From Pedobacter sp. (lineage in GTDB: Bacteria > Bacteroidota > Bacteroidia > Sphingobacteriales > Sphingobacteriaceae): a stretch of DNA of 26,586 nt. The notes beneath the pieces are model-generated. The model had not been told where the DNA came from, searched no databases, and saw nothing but the letters and a program-made list of their open reading frames with translations. Both the position numbers and the translations under genes were made by a program. This document shows, piece by piece, positions 15,703 to 24,912 of this stretch. How positions within the stretch are numbered: the first letter of the stretch is position 1; each line of letters opens with the position of its first letter. The stretch spans positions 1-26,586 of the forward strand of contig JAQBOT010000207.1 in the NCBI GenBank assembly GCA_028287885.1, read 5' to 3'.

Positions 15703-17034
15703 ATGTACGAATTAACTGTAACACCGGAACTAGTCAACGAAGCGCTCAGCAAACACATATTAGCAGATGGCTTCGACCTCACCTATGACATAGAAAAAAG
15801 TCAGGGTTGTTATATCTATGACTCGAAATATAACCGGAAGTTGCTGGATTTCTTCACTTGTTTTGCATCAGTGCCATTGGGATACAACCACCCGAAGATG
15901 ATGAATGATGAGGTTTTTAAAAAGAATTTGTTATCTGCAGCATTGGCAAACCCATCGAATTCTGATGTGTATACCCAGCAGTACGCGGAGTTCGTTGAGA
16001 CCTTCGGTAAAATTGGTATACCCTCCTACTTGCCACATGCTTTCTTTATTGCGGGTGGCGGTTTGGCAATTGAGAATGCATTGAAAGTTGCAATGGATTG
16101 GAAAGTCCAGAAAAACTTCAAGAAAGGATACAAGGAAGAAAAAGGATTCAAAGTGCTCCATTTCGAAAGGGCCTTCCATGGTAGAACCGGTTATACGCTT
16201 AGCCTGACTAACACGTCGCCTGATAAGACAAAGTGGTTTGCCAAATTCGATTGGCCAAGGGTCAAAGTTCCAACTGTACGATATCCTCTAAATGATGAAA
16301 ATTTGCTGTTGGCAATTGAAACAGAAGCTGCATCGATCAGTCAGATCAAACAAGCTTTTATTGATAATAAGGATGAGATCTGTGCAATCATCGTTGAGCC
16401 GATCCAATCTGAAGGAGGCGACAACCATTTGAGAGAAGAGTTTTTGATCGAATTGAAAGAGATAGCAGACGAAAACGAAGCCTTCTTAATTTACGATGAA
16501 GTTCAAACAGGCGTTGGCTTAACTGGAAAATTCTGGTGTCATCAGCATTACAGCGAAAAAGCACGACCAGATATCCTGGCGTTTGGAAAGAAGATGCAAG
16601 TTTGTGGAATTTTAGTTGGCAATAAGGTTGATGAAATAGAAAACAATGTGTTTACGGTATCATCAAGAATAAACTCCACCTGGGGCGGTAATCTGGTCGA
16701 TATGGTTCGCTGCACAAAGATACTCCAGGTGATAAAGGAAGATGGACTATGCGAAAACGCCGCTGCGATGGGCAGATACTTGCGTGATAACTTGCGCTTA
16801 CTTGCAGATCGATATGACAAGATTAGTAACGTTCGCGGAAAAGGCCTATTGTGTGCCTTCGACTTCGCGAATAAGGATCAACGAGATAATTTTATCAAGC
16901 AAGGCATGGAAAATAATGTCATGTTTTTAGGATGTGGCCAGCAAACCATCCGTTTCAGACCTGCCTTAAATATGCAAAAATCTCACATCGACCAAGGTAT
17001 CGAAGTTATGGAAAGGATTTTACCAGGACTCTAA
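15703..17034 (+). CDS. lat: L-lysine 6-aminotransferase
   Basis: This class III (fold-type I) PLP aminotransferase of 443 residues transfers the epsilon-amino group of lysine to 2-oxoglutarate. That yields alpha-aminoadipate semialdehyde, which cyclises to piperideine carboxylate. HAFFIAGGGLAIENALKVA near residue 110, the AFHGRTGYTLSLTNT segment, FLIYDEVQTGVG near 265 and ILAFGKKMQVCG with Lys296/Lys297 as PLP ligand fit the LAT group closely. These features separate it from ornithine or GABA transaminases. Lysine catabolism is the expected role. No lrp-type regulator or semialdehyde dehydrogenase lies beside it. A small membrane-anchored protein follows after 21 bp. Confidence 0.88.
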   Translation: MYELTVTPELVNEALSKHILADGFDLTYDIEKSQGCYIYDSKYNRKLLDFFTCFASVPLGYNHPKMMNDEVFKKNLLSAALANPSNSDVYTQQYAEFVETFGKIGIPSYLPHAFFIAGGGLAIENALKVAMDWKVQKNFKKGYKEEKGFKVLHFERAFHGRTGYTLSLTNTSPDKTKWFAKFDWPRVKVPTVRYPLNDENLLLAIETEAASISQIKQAFIDNKDEICAIIVEPIQSEGGDNHLREEFLIELKEIADENEAFLIYDEVQTGVGLTGKFWCHQHYSEKARPDILAFGKKMQVCGILVGNKVDEIENNVFTVSSRINSTWGGNLVDMVRCTKILQVIKEDGLCENAAAMGRYLRDNLRLLADRYDKISNVRGKGLLCAFDFANKDQRDNFIKQGMENNVMFLGCGQQTIRFRPALNMQKSHIDQGIEVMERILPGL

Positions 17035-17055
17035 GGACCAGCGTAACATATAAAA

Positions 17056-17460
17056 ATGAGGAATAAAAAGACAAACATTGTACTATGCATTCTTGTGTTT
17101 GTCTTAATAGCCTGGATGGTTAAAGGAACATTTACGCAGCCCGGCATAGACAAACTTAAGAGCGACTTTAAAGAGGTGGGCCGATACCGTAACGAAAATA
17201 ACACCGGCCCTATTCAATATGTATTCTCCGTATCCGTAAGGGACACCATTTCAAAAGAAATGGTTACCTACGGCAATTTTCAGCCACATCATAAAGGCGG
17301 AAATACGAAGGTGTACTTCTTTTTGGAAGGAAGCAATGTACCAAAGAACCTGACTTCGGGTAACGTGAACTTTGATCCTGAGTTTAACAAGTCCTGCATA
17401 GCGCTTTATGAAAAAAGCCCTGTTGGAATTGTGAGCTTGAAGAAAGACCCCTTTCGCTAG
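17056..17460 (+). CDS. Small membrane-anchored protein, unknown function
   Basis: A 134-residue protein with a basic start (MRNKKTN) and one hydrophobic helix at about residues 8-24, then a polar domain. It is probably an inner-membrane-anchored periplasmic protein. I recognise no family. The domain has beta-rich character (IQYVFSVSVRDTISKEMV, TKVYFFLEG) and a single cysteine near residue 115. It lies 21 bp downstream of the lysine aminotransferase gene with no promoter between them, so it is likely co-transcribed, but a link to lysine metabolism is only a guess. Confidence 0.7.
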   Translation: MRNKKTNIVLCILVFVLIAWMVKGTFTQPGIDKLKSDFKEVGRYRNENNTGPIQYVFSVSVRDTISKEMVTYGNFQPHHKGGNTKVYFFLEGSNVPKNLTSGNVNFDPEFNKSCIALYEKSPVGIVSLKKDPFR

Positions 17461-17478
17461 ATTGCTGGCTGATGTGAT

Positions 17479-18195
17479 TTATCGAAGGTCAAATAAATTG
17501 TCTACGCCCAAAAGTTTTCTAGATGTAAAGCCTTCGGCAAAGGTGGCGCCAATGGATTTACCGAACTCTCTGGCTCTTCCCAATACACTCTCAAAGAATT
17601 CTGGGGAAGATATATATGTCTCGGCCTCCTGATGATCGGGATTATAAAACTGAGTTTTAAATGCTTTGATCGCTTGAACTTTCAAATCAATGAAAGGAGT
17701 GATATCTACGATGATATCAGGTTTAATGTAGAAATCCTGGATATATTGCAGGAGCAACCTCGGGCGCCAGGCTTCCTGTGTTACCCCATCCAGTTTGGTT
17801 TCAATCTTAGACAAACCAGCCAAGAAACAGGCATCATTCGCCAGGTCTCCGGCGCGTGCATGATCAGGGTGCCTATCCCTTAAAGCATTGCTCAATACGA
17901 TCTCTGGCTTATACTTACGGATCATTTTTATAACTTCAAGCTGATGTGCTTCGTCATTCTTGAAAAATGCGTCTTTAAACCTTAAGTTTTCTCTGGCATG
18001 CAGTCCAAGGATTTTTGCCGAGTCGGCTGCTTCCTCATCCCTTATATCTGCTGTTCCACGGGTACCAAGCTCTCCCCTGGTAAAGTCCACGATGCCGACT
18101 TTCTTACCCATTGCTATGTGCTTTGCGATTGTCCCTGAGCATCCAAGTTCTGCATCATCCGGATGGACAGCTAGCACTAATATATCTAATTTCAT
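17479..18195 (-). CDS. bshB1: Bacillithiol biosynthesis deacetylase BshB1
   Basis: BshB1 removes the acetyl group from N-acetylglucosaminyl-malate, the second step of bacillithiol synthesis. The 238-residue protein is a zinc-dependent PIG-L/LmbE deacetylase: AVHPDDAELG gives His11 and the Asp13-Asp14 pair, and RHPDH gives His109-His112. FTRGELGTRG and FKTQF match the BshB1 subgroup rather than mycothiol MshB. It is the last gene of a minus-strand unit after the peroxidase (33-bp gap), which suits a thiol-redox role. The bshA and bshC genes are not in the window. Confidence 0.93.
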   Translation of the reverse strand: MKLDILVLAVHPDDAELGCSGTIAKHIAMGKKVGIVDFTRGELGTRGTADIRDEEAADSAKILGLHARENLRFKDAFFKNDEAHQLEVIKMIRKYKPEIVLSNALRDRHPDHARAGDLANDACFLAGLSKIETKLDGVTQEAWRPRLLLQYIQDFYIKPDIIVDITPFIDLKVQAIKAFKTQFYNPDHQEAETYISSPEFFESVLGRAREFGKSIGATFAEGFTSRKLLGVDNLFDLR

Positions 18196-18228
18196 TTTGG
18201 CGTGTATGTTGGTGATGTTCGGGTCAGA

Positions 18229-18729
18229 TTAGGACAATAGTCGCTGAACCTGTTTTTTAATTTTTGAAGACAAGGGTTTGGTAAAAGGGAAAAAATAATC
18301 TACGACCTGCCCATCTTTGTTTATCAAATATTTATGAAAATTCCATCGCGGTGTGGAGGTTAAAACACCATTAAGCTTCTTGTCAGACAGGAATTTATAC
18401 AAAGGATGGGCATGCTCTCCCCTAACCATAATCTTGTCAAATACAGGAAAGGTGACTCCATAGTTGACTTGGCAAAATTCTCCAATTGCCGCGCCGTCTA
18501 GGGGTTCCTGCCGTCCGAAGTCGTTGGACGGAAAAGCAAGTATTTCAAAATTCTCGTTATTAATTTCAGCTTTTAGCTGTTCCAATTCCTTTAGCTGTGG
18601 TGTAAACCCGCAGCCAGAGGCGGTATTCACAATCAAGAGTATCTTACCTTTATAGTCTAAAAGGTTTTTATTAGATCCGTTGATCAGCTTAACTTTAAAT
18701 TGATGAATGCTTGTTGCGTTGTGGGTCAT
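18229..18729 (-). CDS. Glutathione peroxidase-family thiol peroxidase
   Basis: A 166-residue peroxidase of the GPx family, reducing hydroperoxides in the cytosol. The catalytic tetrad is present: Cys40 in NTASGCGFTPQ, Gln74 in FGRQEP, Trp129 and Asn130 in PRWNF. Cys86 in EFCQVNYGVTFP corresponds to the resolving cysteine of yeast Gpx3. This points to a two-cysteine mechanism with thioredoxin, or possibly bacillithiol, as reductant rather than glutathione. The FPCNQ cysteine is serine here. It sits between a DUF4294 gene (6 bp upstream) and bshB1, so it is probably the middle gene of an operon. Confidence 0.92.
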   Translation of the reverse strand: MTHNATSIHQFKVKLINGSNKNLLDYKGKILLIVNTASGCGFTPQLKELEQLKAEINNENFEILAFPSNDFGRQEPLDGAAIGEFCQVNYGVTFPVFDKIMVRGEHAHPLYKFLSDKKLNGVLTSTPRWNFHKYLINKDGQVVDYFFPFTKPLSSKIKKQVQRLLS

Positions 18730-18735
18730 CCTTAC

Positions 18736-19356
18736 TTATTGATAATATCCTGAGGCAATTATTATAGATTCTATATCGCGGTCTTCATTTGGATCGTAAG
18801 TGCTTTTAAGATTGTGACCAACTACACGAGCCACCGATTGGTATAAAAATGCAGTAAGCCCGCCTTTTGTTTGCTTCACAATATCAAAAGTGGTTCTGCC
18901 TAGCTCGCGGTCGACAAGCTTGGTTAAAATCTTTCCCTGTGTGATGGTCAGATTTTTAATTTCTGTATTAAACATTTGTTTGATTTCTTCATCACAGGCC
19001 TTGATTAAGCGCTTTTGTTGCTTTTTGTCTGGAGTGACGGCAATCTCTTGTTCCAATTGCTCGTACCTGCGCTTTGCAAAGAGTGCGTAAGGCATTACTT
19101 TCAGAACGTTATATCGTAGGCGATTGTAGGCAGCTTGATCTTCTTGTGATTTAAATATCCGTATTCCATATATGGACACCTCTCTCAACGGTATCCATGG
19201 AATCATTTCTCCATCTACGTTTGTTCCTGCAACCTTTATGGAATCGTTTTTGCCCCTTTCAGGAAACTTTATTGCGGGTGGGATTTCTTGGGCTTTTACT
19301 TGTTTACCCGCGGCAATAATGACAATTATCAGAAGAATTAACCTATAAAATTTCAT
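18736..19356 (-). CDS. DUF4294 secreted protein
   Basis: The protein is about 206 residues from ATG at 19356 and has a signal peptide (hydrophobic residues about 5-16, cleavage near KQVKAQ). The mature part matches DUF4294 in pattern: EVSIYGIRIFKSQEDQAAYNRLRYNVLKVMPYALFAKRRYEQ, in two pieces, then ITQGKILTKLVDRELGRTTFDIVKQTKGG. The function of the family is not known to me; it is common in Bacteroidota and predicted periplasmic. A TTG six codons upstream (19374) lies inside the -7 element and is rejected as start. It leads the operon with the peroxidase and bshB1. Confidence 0.85.
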   Translation of the reverse strand: MKFYRLILLIIVIIAAGKQVKAQEIPPAIKFPERGKNDSIKVAGTNVDGEMIPWIPLREVSIYGIRIFKSQEDQAAYNRLRYNVLKVMPYALFAKRRYEQLEQEIAVTPDKKQQKRLIKACDEEIKQMFNTEIKNLTITQGKILTKLVDRELGRTTFDIVKQTKGGLTAFLYQSVARVVGHNLKSTYDPNEDRDIESIIIASGYYQ

Positions 19357-19371
19357 AAATTTATAATCCCG

Positions 19372-19379
19372 CAAAGTTA
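19372..19379 (-). promoter_or_regulatory. -7 element (TAACTTTG) of the DUF4294-gpx-bshB1 operon
   Basis: On the minus strand TAACTTTGC ends 15 nt before the ATG at 19356 and matches TAnnTTTG. No clear -33 element is seen. It settles the start choice for the DUF4294 gene. Confidence 0.5.
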
Positions 19380-19415
19380 AACCTAAATTAATAGATTAGG
19401 TTTGAGATGAACCTT

Positions 19416-19423
19416 TAAATTTG
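19416..19423 (+). promoter_or_regulatory. Candidate -7 element (TAAATTTG) of the rel gene
   Basis: TAAATTTG matches the consensus and would give a leader of about 78 nt before the ATG at 19507. The leader contains TTGGAT (19427-19432) complementary to ATCCAA (19447-19452), a possible short hairpin. The -33 element is not convincing. Confidence 0.4.
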
Positions 19424-19506
19424 TTGTTGGATTGTCAGATACGATCATCCAAGCAATATATGCCTTTTAATAAAAAATTACCTGATTTACTACGAAAATA
19501 ATACAA

Positions 19507-19956
19507 ATGAAGAATACGTTGGTGATTGATTTAGAAGCAGAGAAGCAAGAAATACTTAAAAGATACCGGGCTCTGTTACGCGCATGTAAGCCAACAATGC
19601 AAAGAGGCGATAAGAAAGAGATTCGAAAAGCATTCGATATGGCCTTGGAAAGCCATAAGAACATGCGTAGGAAATCTGGAGAACCGTACATATATCACCC
19701 AATTGCTGTAGCACAAATAGCGGCGGAAGAAATTGGCCTGGGGACCACCTCGATTGTTTGTGCATTGCTGCACGACGTTGTTGAAGATACAGATTTAACC
19801 CTTGAGGATATTGAGCGGGAGTTTGGTAAAAAAACCGCTAAGATTATTGATGGACTAACAAAGATATCTGGTGTATTTGACTACAACAGTTCTTTACAGG
19901 CTGAGAATTTCAGAAAGATGTTGCTCACGCTTGCAGATGATGTGCGGGTGATATAG
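19507..19956 (+). CDS. N-terminal fragment of RelA/SpoT (partial HD hydrolase)
   Basis: The 149 residues before the TAG cover most of the metal-dependent (p)ppGpp hydrolase domain, including His64 in YIYHPIAVA, His89-Asp90 and Glu93-Asp94 in LLHDVVEDTD. The domain's last conserved metal and substrate residues (Asp and Asn of KLADRLHN) come after the stop. The fragment alone should therefore be inactive and poorly folded. Confidence 0.75.
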   Translation: MKNTLVIDLEAEKQEILKRYRALLRACKPTMQRGDKKEIRKAFDMALESHKNMRRKSGEPYIYHPIAVAQIAAEEIGLGTTSIVCALLHDVVEDTDLTLEDIEREFGKKTAKIIDGLTKISGVFDYNSSLQAENFRKMLLTLADDVRVI

Positions 19957-19983
19957 ATTAAGCTCGCTGACCGGCTGCATAAT

Positions 19984-21714
19984 ATGCGTACAATGGATTT
20001 CATGCCTCGGCAGAAGCAATTGAAAATCGCATCTGAGACCATTTACTTATATGCTCCATTGGCCCACCGCCTTGGTTTATACGCGATCAAATCAGAATTG
20101 GAAGATCTTTCCATGAAATATCTGGAACCGGATACGTATAAATATATTGCAACTCAGCTGAATGAAAAAAAGGCGGAACGGAACCTATTTATTAAGCGTT
20201 TTGTAGAGCCAATTACGGAGAGTTTAAATGAGCAGTCGCTTAAGGCGGACATATTCGGAAGACCTAAATCCATCCATTCCATTTGGAATAAAATGAAAAA
20301 GAAGAACATACCTTTTGAGGAAGTGTATGATCTCTTCGCCATCCGGATCATTCTGGATAGCACACCAGAACAGGAAAAAGCAGATTGCTGGAAGGCGTAC
20401 TCCATAGTTACTGACCTATACAGACCGAACCCGGATCGTTTGCGCGACTGGGTGTCCTCGCCAAAAGGAAACGGCTATGAGTCGCTGCACACAACCGTTA
20501 TGGGGCCAAAGGGACAATGGGTGGAAGTACAGATCCGAACACAACGGATGAATGAAATAGCCGAAAAAGGTTTTGCGGCGCATTGGAAGTACAAAGAATC
20601 CAGCTCAGACAACGGCTTGGATCAATGGATCATGAAAGTTCGTGAGATGTTAAACAACCCGGAAGCAAATGCGCTTGACTTCCTGGATGATTTTAAAATG
20701 AACCTGTTCTCTGACGAGATCTTCATTTTTACGCCAAAAGGTGCGCTGCTTCAATTGCCATTGGGGGCTACAGCCCTGGATTTTGCATTCGAGATTCACA
20801 CCGATGTAGGTGCAAAGTGTATTGGTGCCAAGGTTAATCATAAACTCGTACCCCTATCCTACAAGCTTCAGAATGGAGATCAGGTGGAAATCATCACCTC
20901 TGGAAAGCAAGTACCTAAAGAAGATTGGCTTAATATTGTTGTAACAGCAAAGGCGAAATCAAAGATTAAATCTTCATTAAAAGAAGAAAAAAGGAAAATT
21001 GCCGAGCAGGGGAAAGAAACGCTTGAACGCAAGTTGAAGTCTTTGAAGATCACCTACAATACGGACAATTTAAATAAGCTTACTTACTTTTTCAAGCTTC
21101 CATCAACACAAGAGTTGTTTATTGCAATAGCTCATGGAAAGATTGAGTTGAAGGACCTGAAGGATTACCTTGCAAGTGAGAAAGAGATAGAAAACCGAGG
21201 CGCCGACAGGAATGATCACCAACAAATTGAAGCTTTATTAACGAAGGTAAAAGGGCCAGAGTCTGACATTCTCCTCATTGGGGAAGACATGCAACGGATT
21301 GACTACACCCTCGCTCCTTGCTGTAATCCCATTCCAGGGGATGACGTTTTCGGTTTTGTTACCGTTAGTGACGGCATTAAAATTCACCGTACGAACTGTC
21401 CGAATGCCGCACAATTGATGGCAAACTATGGATACCGGATCGTAAAAGCAAAGTGGAACAAACAACAAGAATTAACATTTTTAACCGGCCTGCACATTAT
21501 TGGTATTGATGATGTGGGCTTAATTAATAACATCACCAAAGTTATCTCAAACGATTTTAAGGTAAACATGCGTTCCATCACCGTAGACACCGATAATGGA
21601 ATCTTTGATGGTTCAATTATGATCTATGTAAATGATAAAGAACACTTGGATCAACTCATAGAGAATCTTTTGGAAGTACGAGGTGTGACGGGAGTTACGC
21701 GCTTTGATGCTTAA
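19984..21714 (+). CDS. C-terminal fragment of RelA/SpoT (synthetase, TGS, ACT)
   Basis: From ATG 19984, 27 nt after the TAG, 576 residues stay open. The synthetase domain (about 85-205) has FGRPKSIHSIWNKM, RLRDWVSSPKGNGYESLHT and EVQIRTQRMNEIAEKGFAAHWKYK, all intact. The RLRD motif is of the basic RxKD type found in bifunctional enzymes. TGS spans about 243-307. LAPCCNPIPGDDVFGF and HRTNCPNA mark the conserved-cysteine region, and an ACT domain ends the protein. If reinitiation occurred, the product would synthesise (p)ppGpp without its own hydrolase, a combination normally harmful to growth. Confidence 0.75.
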   Translation: MRTMDFMPRQKQLKIASETIYLYAPLAHRLGLYAIKSELEDLSMKYLEPDTYKYIATQLNEKKAERNLFIKRFVEPITESLNEQSLKADIFGRPKSIHSIWNKMKKKNIPFEEVYDLFAIRIILDSTPEQEKADCWKAYSIVTDLYRPNPDRLRDWVSSPKGNGYESLHTTVMGPKGQWVEVQIRTQRMNEIAEKGFAAHWKYKESSSDNGLDQWIMKVREMLNNPEANALDFLDDFKMNLFSDEIFIFTPKGALLQLPLGATALDFAFEIHTDVGAKCIGAKVNHKLVPLSYKLQNGDQVEIITSGKQVPKEDWLNIVVTAKAKSKIKSSLKEEKRKIAEQGKETLERKLKSLKITYNTDNLNKLTYFFKLPSTQELFIAIAHGKIELKDLKDYLASEKEIENRGADRNDHQQIEALLTKVKGPESDILLIGEDMQRIDYTLAPCCNPIPGDDVFGFVTVSDGIKIHRTNCPNAAQLMANYGYRIVKAKWNKQQELTFLTGLHIIGIDDVGLINNITKVISNDFKVNMRSITVDTDNGIFDGSIMIYVNDKEHLDQLIENLLEVRGVTGVTRFDA

Positions 21715-21726
21715 TACACAATTGAC

Positions 21727-21758
21727 TGTGAAGTTTTATTGAAAAATTGATACCTTTG
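21727..21758 (+). promoter_or_regulatory. Promoter of the Fur-family gene
   Basis: TGTG (21727-21730), a 20-bp spacer and TACCTTTG (21751-21758) resemble the Bacteroidota promoter with one mismatch in the -33 element. An AAAGGAG purine run follows at 21759, unusual here because few genes in the window show a Shine-Dalgarno-like sequence. The ATG is at 21776. Confidence 0.55.
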
Positions 21759-21775
21759 AAAGGAGTTAAAAAAGT

Positions 21776-22264
21776 ATGTCTACAAGTCACAACAGCGAGT
21801 TGGTTAGAAAAATATTCGAAGCCTACCTCGAAAATAAAAGTCTTCGGAAAACACCGGAACGCTTTGCAATCCTTGAAGAAATCTATTCCAGAGATGACCA
21901 TTTCGATGTAGAGACCCTTTACATCCATATGAAAAACCAGAAATATCGAGTAAGCCGGGCAACAGTGTACAACACGCTGGAACTTTTGGTTTCCTGCGAT
22001 CTGGTTACAAAACATCAGTTTGGAAAGAACATGGCTCAGTTTGAGAAATCTTACGGCTATCACCAGCATGACCACATCATTTGTATTGATTGCGGGAAGG
22101 TTGTTGAATTCTGTGACCCCCGTGTGCACCAGATTCAAAGCATGGTTGGTGACCTGCTGAAGTTTGACATTAAACACCACTCCTTAAATCTGTATGGAAT
22201 TTGCTTTGACTGTAAGGCCAAATCCGCTCCGGTTGCAAATACCGAAATCCAACATGCAAATTAA
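21776..22264 (+). CDS. Fur-family transcriptional regulator
   Basis: A 162-residue metalloregulator. The N-terminal winged helix (RKTPERFAILEEIYSRDDHFDVETLY, in two halves, then VSRATVYNTLELL) reads DNA. The C-terminal dimerisation domain has HQHDHIICIDCGKVVEFCD and a second CFDC pair, giving the two CxxC motifs of the structural zinc site. Histidines in the HQHDH region supply the regulatory metal site. Which metal or peroxide signal it senses (Fur, Zur or PerR) cannot be decided from these motifs. It has its own promoter and is followed by purA after 33 bp. Confidence 0.92.
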   Translation: MSTSHNSELVRKIFEAYLENKSLRKTPERFAILEEIYSRDDHFDVETLYIHMKNQKYRVSRATVYNTLELLVSCDLVTKHQFGKNMAQFEKSYGYHQHDHIICIDCGKVVEFCDPRVHQIQSMVGDLLKFDIKHHSLNLYGICFDCKAKSAPVANTEIQHAN

Positions 22265-22294
22265 ATTTATAAATATAATCTTTTCTAATTTTAA

Positions 22295-23575
<1,281 letters not shown>

Positions 23576-23594
23576 TAGAAAAATAAATTAAACG

Positions 23595-23623
23595 AAAGGG
23601 TGGCTTAAAACCACCCTTTTTTT
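23595..23623 (+). terminator. Intrinsic terminator of purA
   Basis: AAAGGGTGG (23595-23603) pairs perfectly with CCACCCTTT (23611-23619) around a 7-nt loop. A T run follows, 20 bp after the purA stop. Confidence 0.85.
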
Positions 23624-23646
23624 GTTAGCAATAATTAGCTTAAAAA

Positions 23647-24897
23647 ATGCATTCAGATCCGTTTAAGGAAAAGGCGATCCGCTGGGCAGATCAATTTGAA
23701 CATTGCTGTGTATTGGACTCAAATGGATATACAGACTTGAATGGGCGTTTTAATTACCTGGTAGCGGCTGGCTCAAAGCATATTTTGTATGCTGGTGAGG
23801 ATGCATTTAAGGAACTTAAGAACTTTCAGGAAACATACCGGACCTGGATGTTTGGGTATTTGGGATACGACCTAAAGAACCAACTTGAAACCTTAATTTC
23901 CGCCAATAAGGACAGCTTGTTCTTTCCAGACATGTTCTTTTTTATACCTGAATATGTCATCGCTGTAAGTGCCAAAGGGATAGAAGTATTGCTTGGAAGC
24001 GCGGACATACTCGGAGAAATAGCAAGTTTTCCTCTTAGGAAAGTACAGCTGCAGCAAGCGGCATTCACCGTTGACCCTGCAGTTTGTAAAGACGATTACA
24101 TCAACAACGTTAAGGCAATCAAGGAACACATCAATCGCGGGGATATCTATGAACTTACTTATTGCCAGGAGTTCTTCGCTGAAAATGCATCTATAGATCC
24201 CTTACAGACCTATATGCAATTGAATGCCTTGTCGCCTACGCCCTTTGCCGGTTACTTGAAGCTAAAAAACAAATATATACTTTGCGCCAGTCCGGAGCGC
24301 TTCTTATGTAAGACAGGGACCAGATTAATCTCCCAACCGATTAAAGGAACAGCGCGACGGGGAAAGACGGTGGAGGAAGATCTGCAAAGTAAATTACGTT
24401 TGACAAGCGACCTGAAAGAACAGACGGAAAATGTAATGATTGTGGATCTTGTACGAAATGACTTGACGAAAAGCGCCATCCCTGGCAGCGTGAGTGTAAC
24501 TGAACTATTTGGCATATATACTTTCCCGCAGGTGCACCAAATGATTTCTACAGTAGCATGCGAGCTTGCTCCGGAAGTGCACTTTATAGATGCAATAAAA
24601 AACGCATTTCCAATGGGTTCGATGACGGGCGCTCCGAAGATCCGCGCCATGCAGTTGATCGAAACTTATGAAAGGAGCAAACGTGGTGTTTACTCAGGTG
24701 CCATGGGTTACATTAGCCCGGATGGGGACTTTGACTTGAATGTAATTATAAGAAGTATTTTATATGAAGCGGAACGCCAGTACTTGTCATTTCAAGTTGG
24801 CGGTGCTATTACGTACGCCTCGGATCCTGAAAAAGAATATCAGGAATGCTTACTCAAGGCAAGCGCAATACTTGAAACGATAAAAGGGCCCTTGTAA
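23647..24897 (+). CDS. pabB: Aminodeoxychorismate synthase component I
   Basis: PabB converts chorismate plus ammonia (from the PabA glutaminase) into aminodeoxychorismate for folate. The 416-residue chorismate-binding enzyme contains PIKGT with Lys233. The lysine form marks PabB; anthranilate synthase TrpE has PIAGT. Other family landmarks are VMIVDLVRNDL, GSMTGAPKIRAMQLIE, YSGAMGYISPDGDFDLNV and QVGGAITYASDPEKEYQE. There is no fused glutaminase or lyase domain. A PabC-like gene lies at 12497-13336, and pabA is not in the window. The last codon falls inside the terminator hairpin. Confidence 0.93.
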   Translation: MHSDPFKEKAIRWADQFEHCCVLDSNGYTDLNGRFNYLVAAGSKHILYAGEDAFKELKNFQETYRTWMFGYLGYDLKNQLETLISANKDSLFFPDMFFFIPEYVIAVSAKGIEVLLGSADILGEIASFPLRKVQLQQAAFTVDPAVCKDDYINNVKAIKEHINRGDIYELTYCQEFFAENASIDPLQTYMQLNALSPTPFAGYLKLKNKYILCASPERFLCKTGTRLISQPIKGTARRGKTVEEDLQSKLRLTSDLKEQTENVMIVDLVRNDLTKSAIPGSVSVTELFGIYTFPQVHQMISTVACELAPEVHFIDAIKNAFPMGSMTGAPKIRAMQLIETYERSKRGVYSGAMGYISPDGDFDLNVIIRSILYEAERQYLSFQVGGAITYASDPEKEYQECLLKASAILETIKGPL

Positions 24898-24907
24898 GGC
24901 CCTTTTT
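24883..24907. terminator. Bidirectional terminator between pabB and the M48 gene
   Basis: AAAGGGCC (24883-24890) pairs with GGCCCTTT (24898-24905). T runs stand on both strands, so it can end pabB on the plus strand and the M48 gene on the minus strand. The 7-nt loop contains the pabB stop codon, so translation reaches into the hairpin. Confidence 0.8.
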
Positions 24908-24912
24908 CTTGT

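Larger units (their letters stand above)
19507..21714 (+). pseudogene. RelA/SpoT (p)ppGpp synthetase/hydrolase interrupted by in-frame TAG
   Basis: Reading through one TAG gives a complete 735-codon RelA/SpoT homologue: HD hydrolase, nucleotidyltransferase synthetase, TGS, conserved-cysteine region and ACT. The stop is codon 150 (19954-19956). The flanking sequence reads LADDVRVI-stop-IKLADRLHNMRTM, where relatives have leucine (VRVILIKLADRLHNMR). A single T-to-A change of TTG would produce it. There is no frameshift and the downstream part is fully conserved, so the lesion is recent, a sequencing or assembly error, or suppressed in vivo. Hydrolase residues lie on both sides of the stop, so no separate fragment can be a normal hydrolase. 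The synthetase site is wholly downstream. Confidence 0.88.

Noticed and set aside
19357..19374. TTG start for the DUF4294 gene
   Set aside because: It overlaps the -7 element TAACTTTG; ATG 19356 gives a good signal peptide.
19424..19455. Riboswitch or attenuator in the rel leader
   Set aside because: Only a short TTGGAT/ATCCAA pairing is visible, without a known aptamer pattern or terminator.
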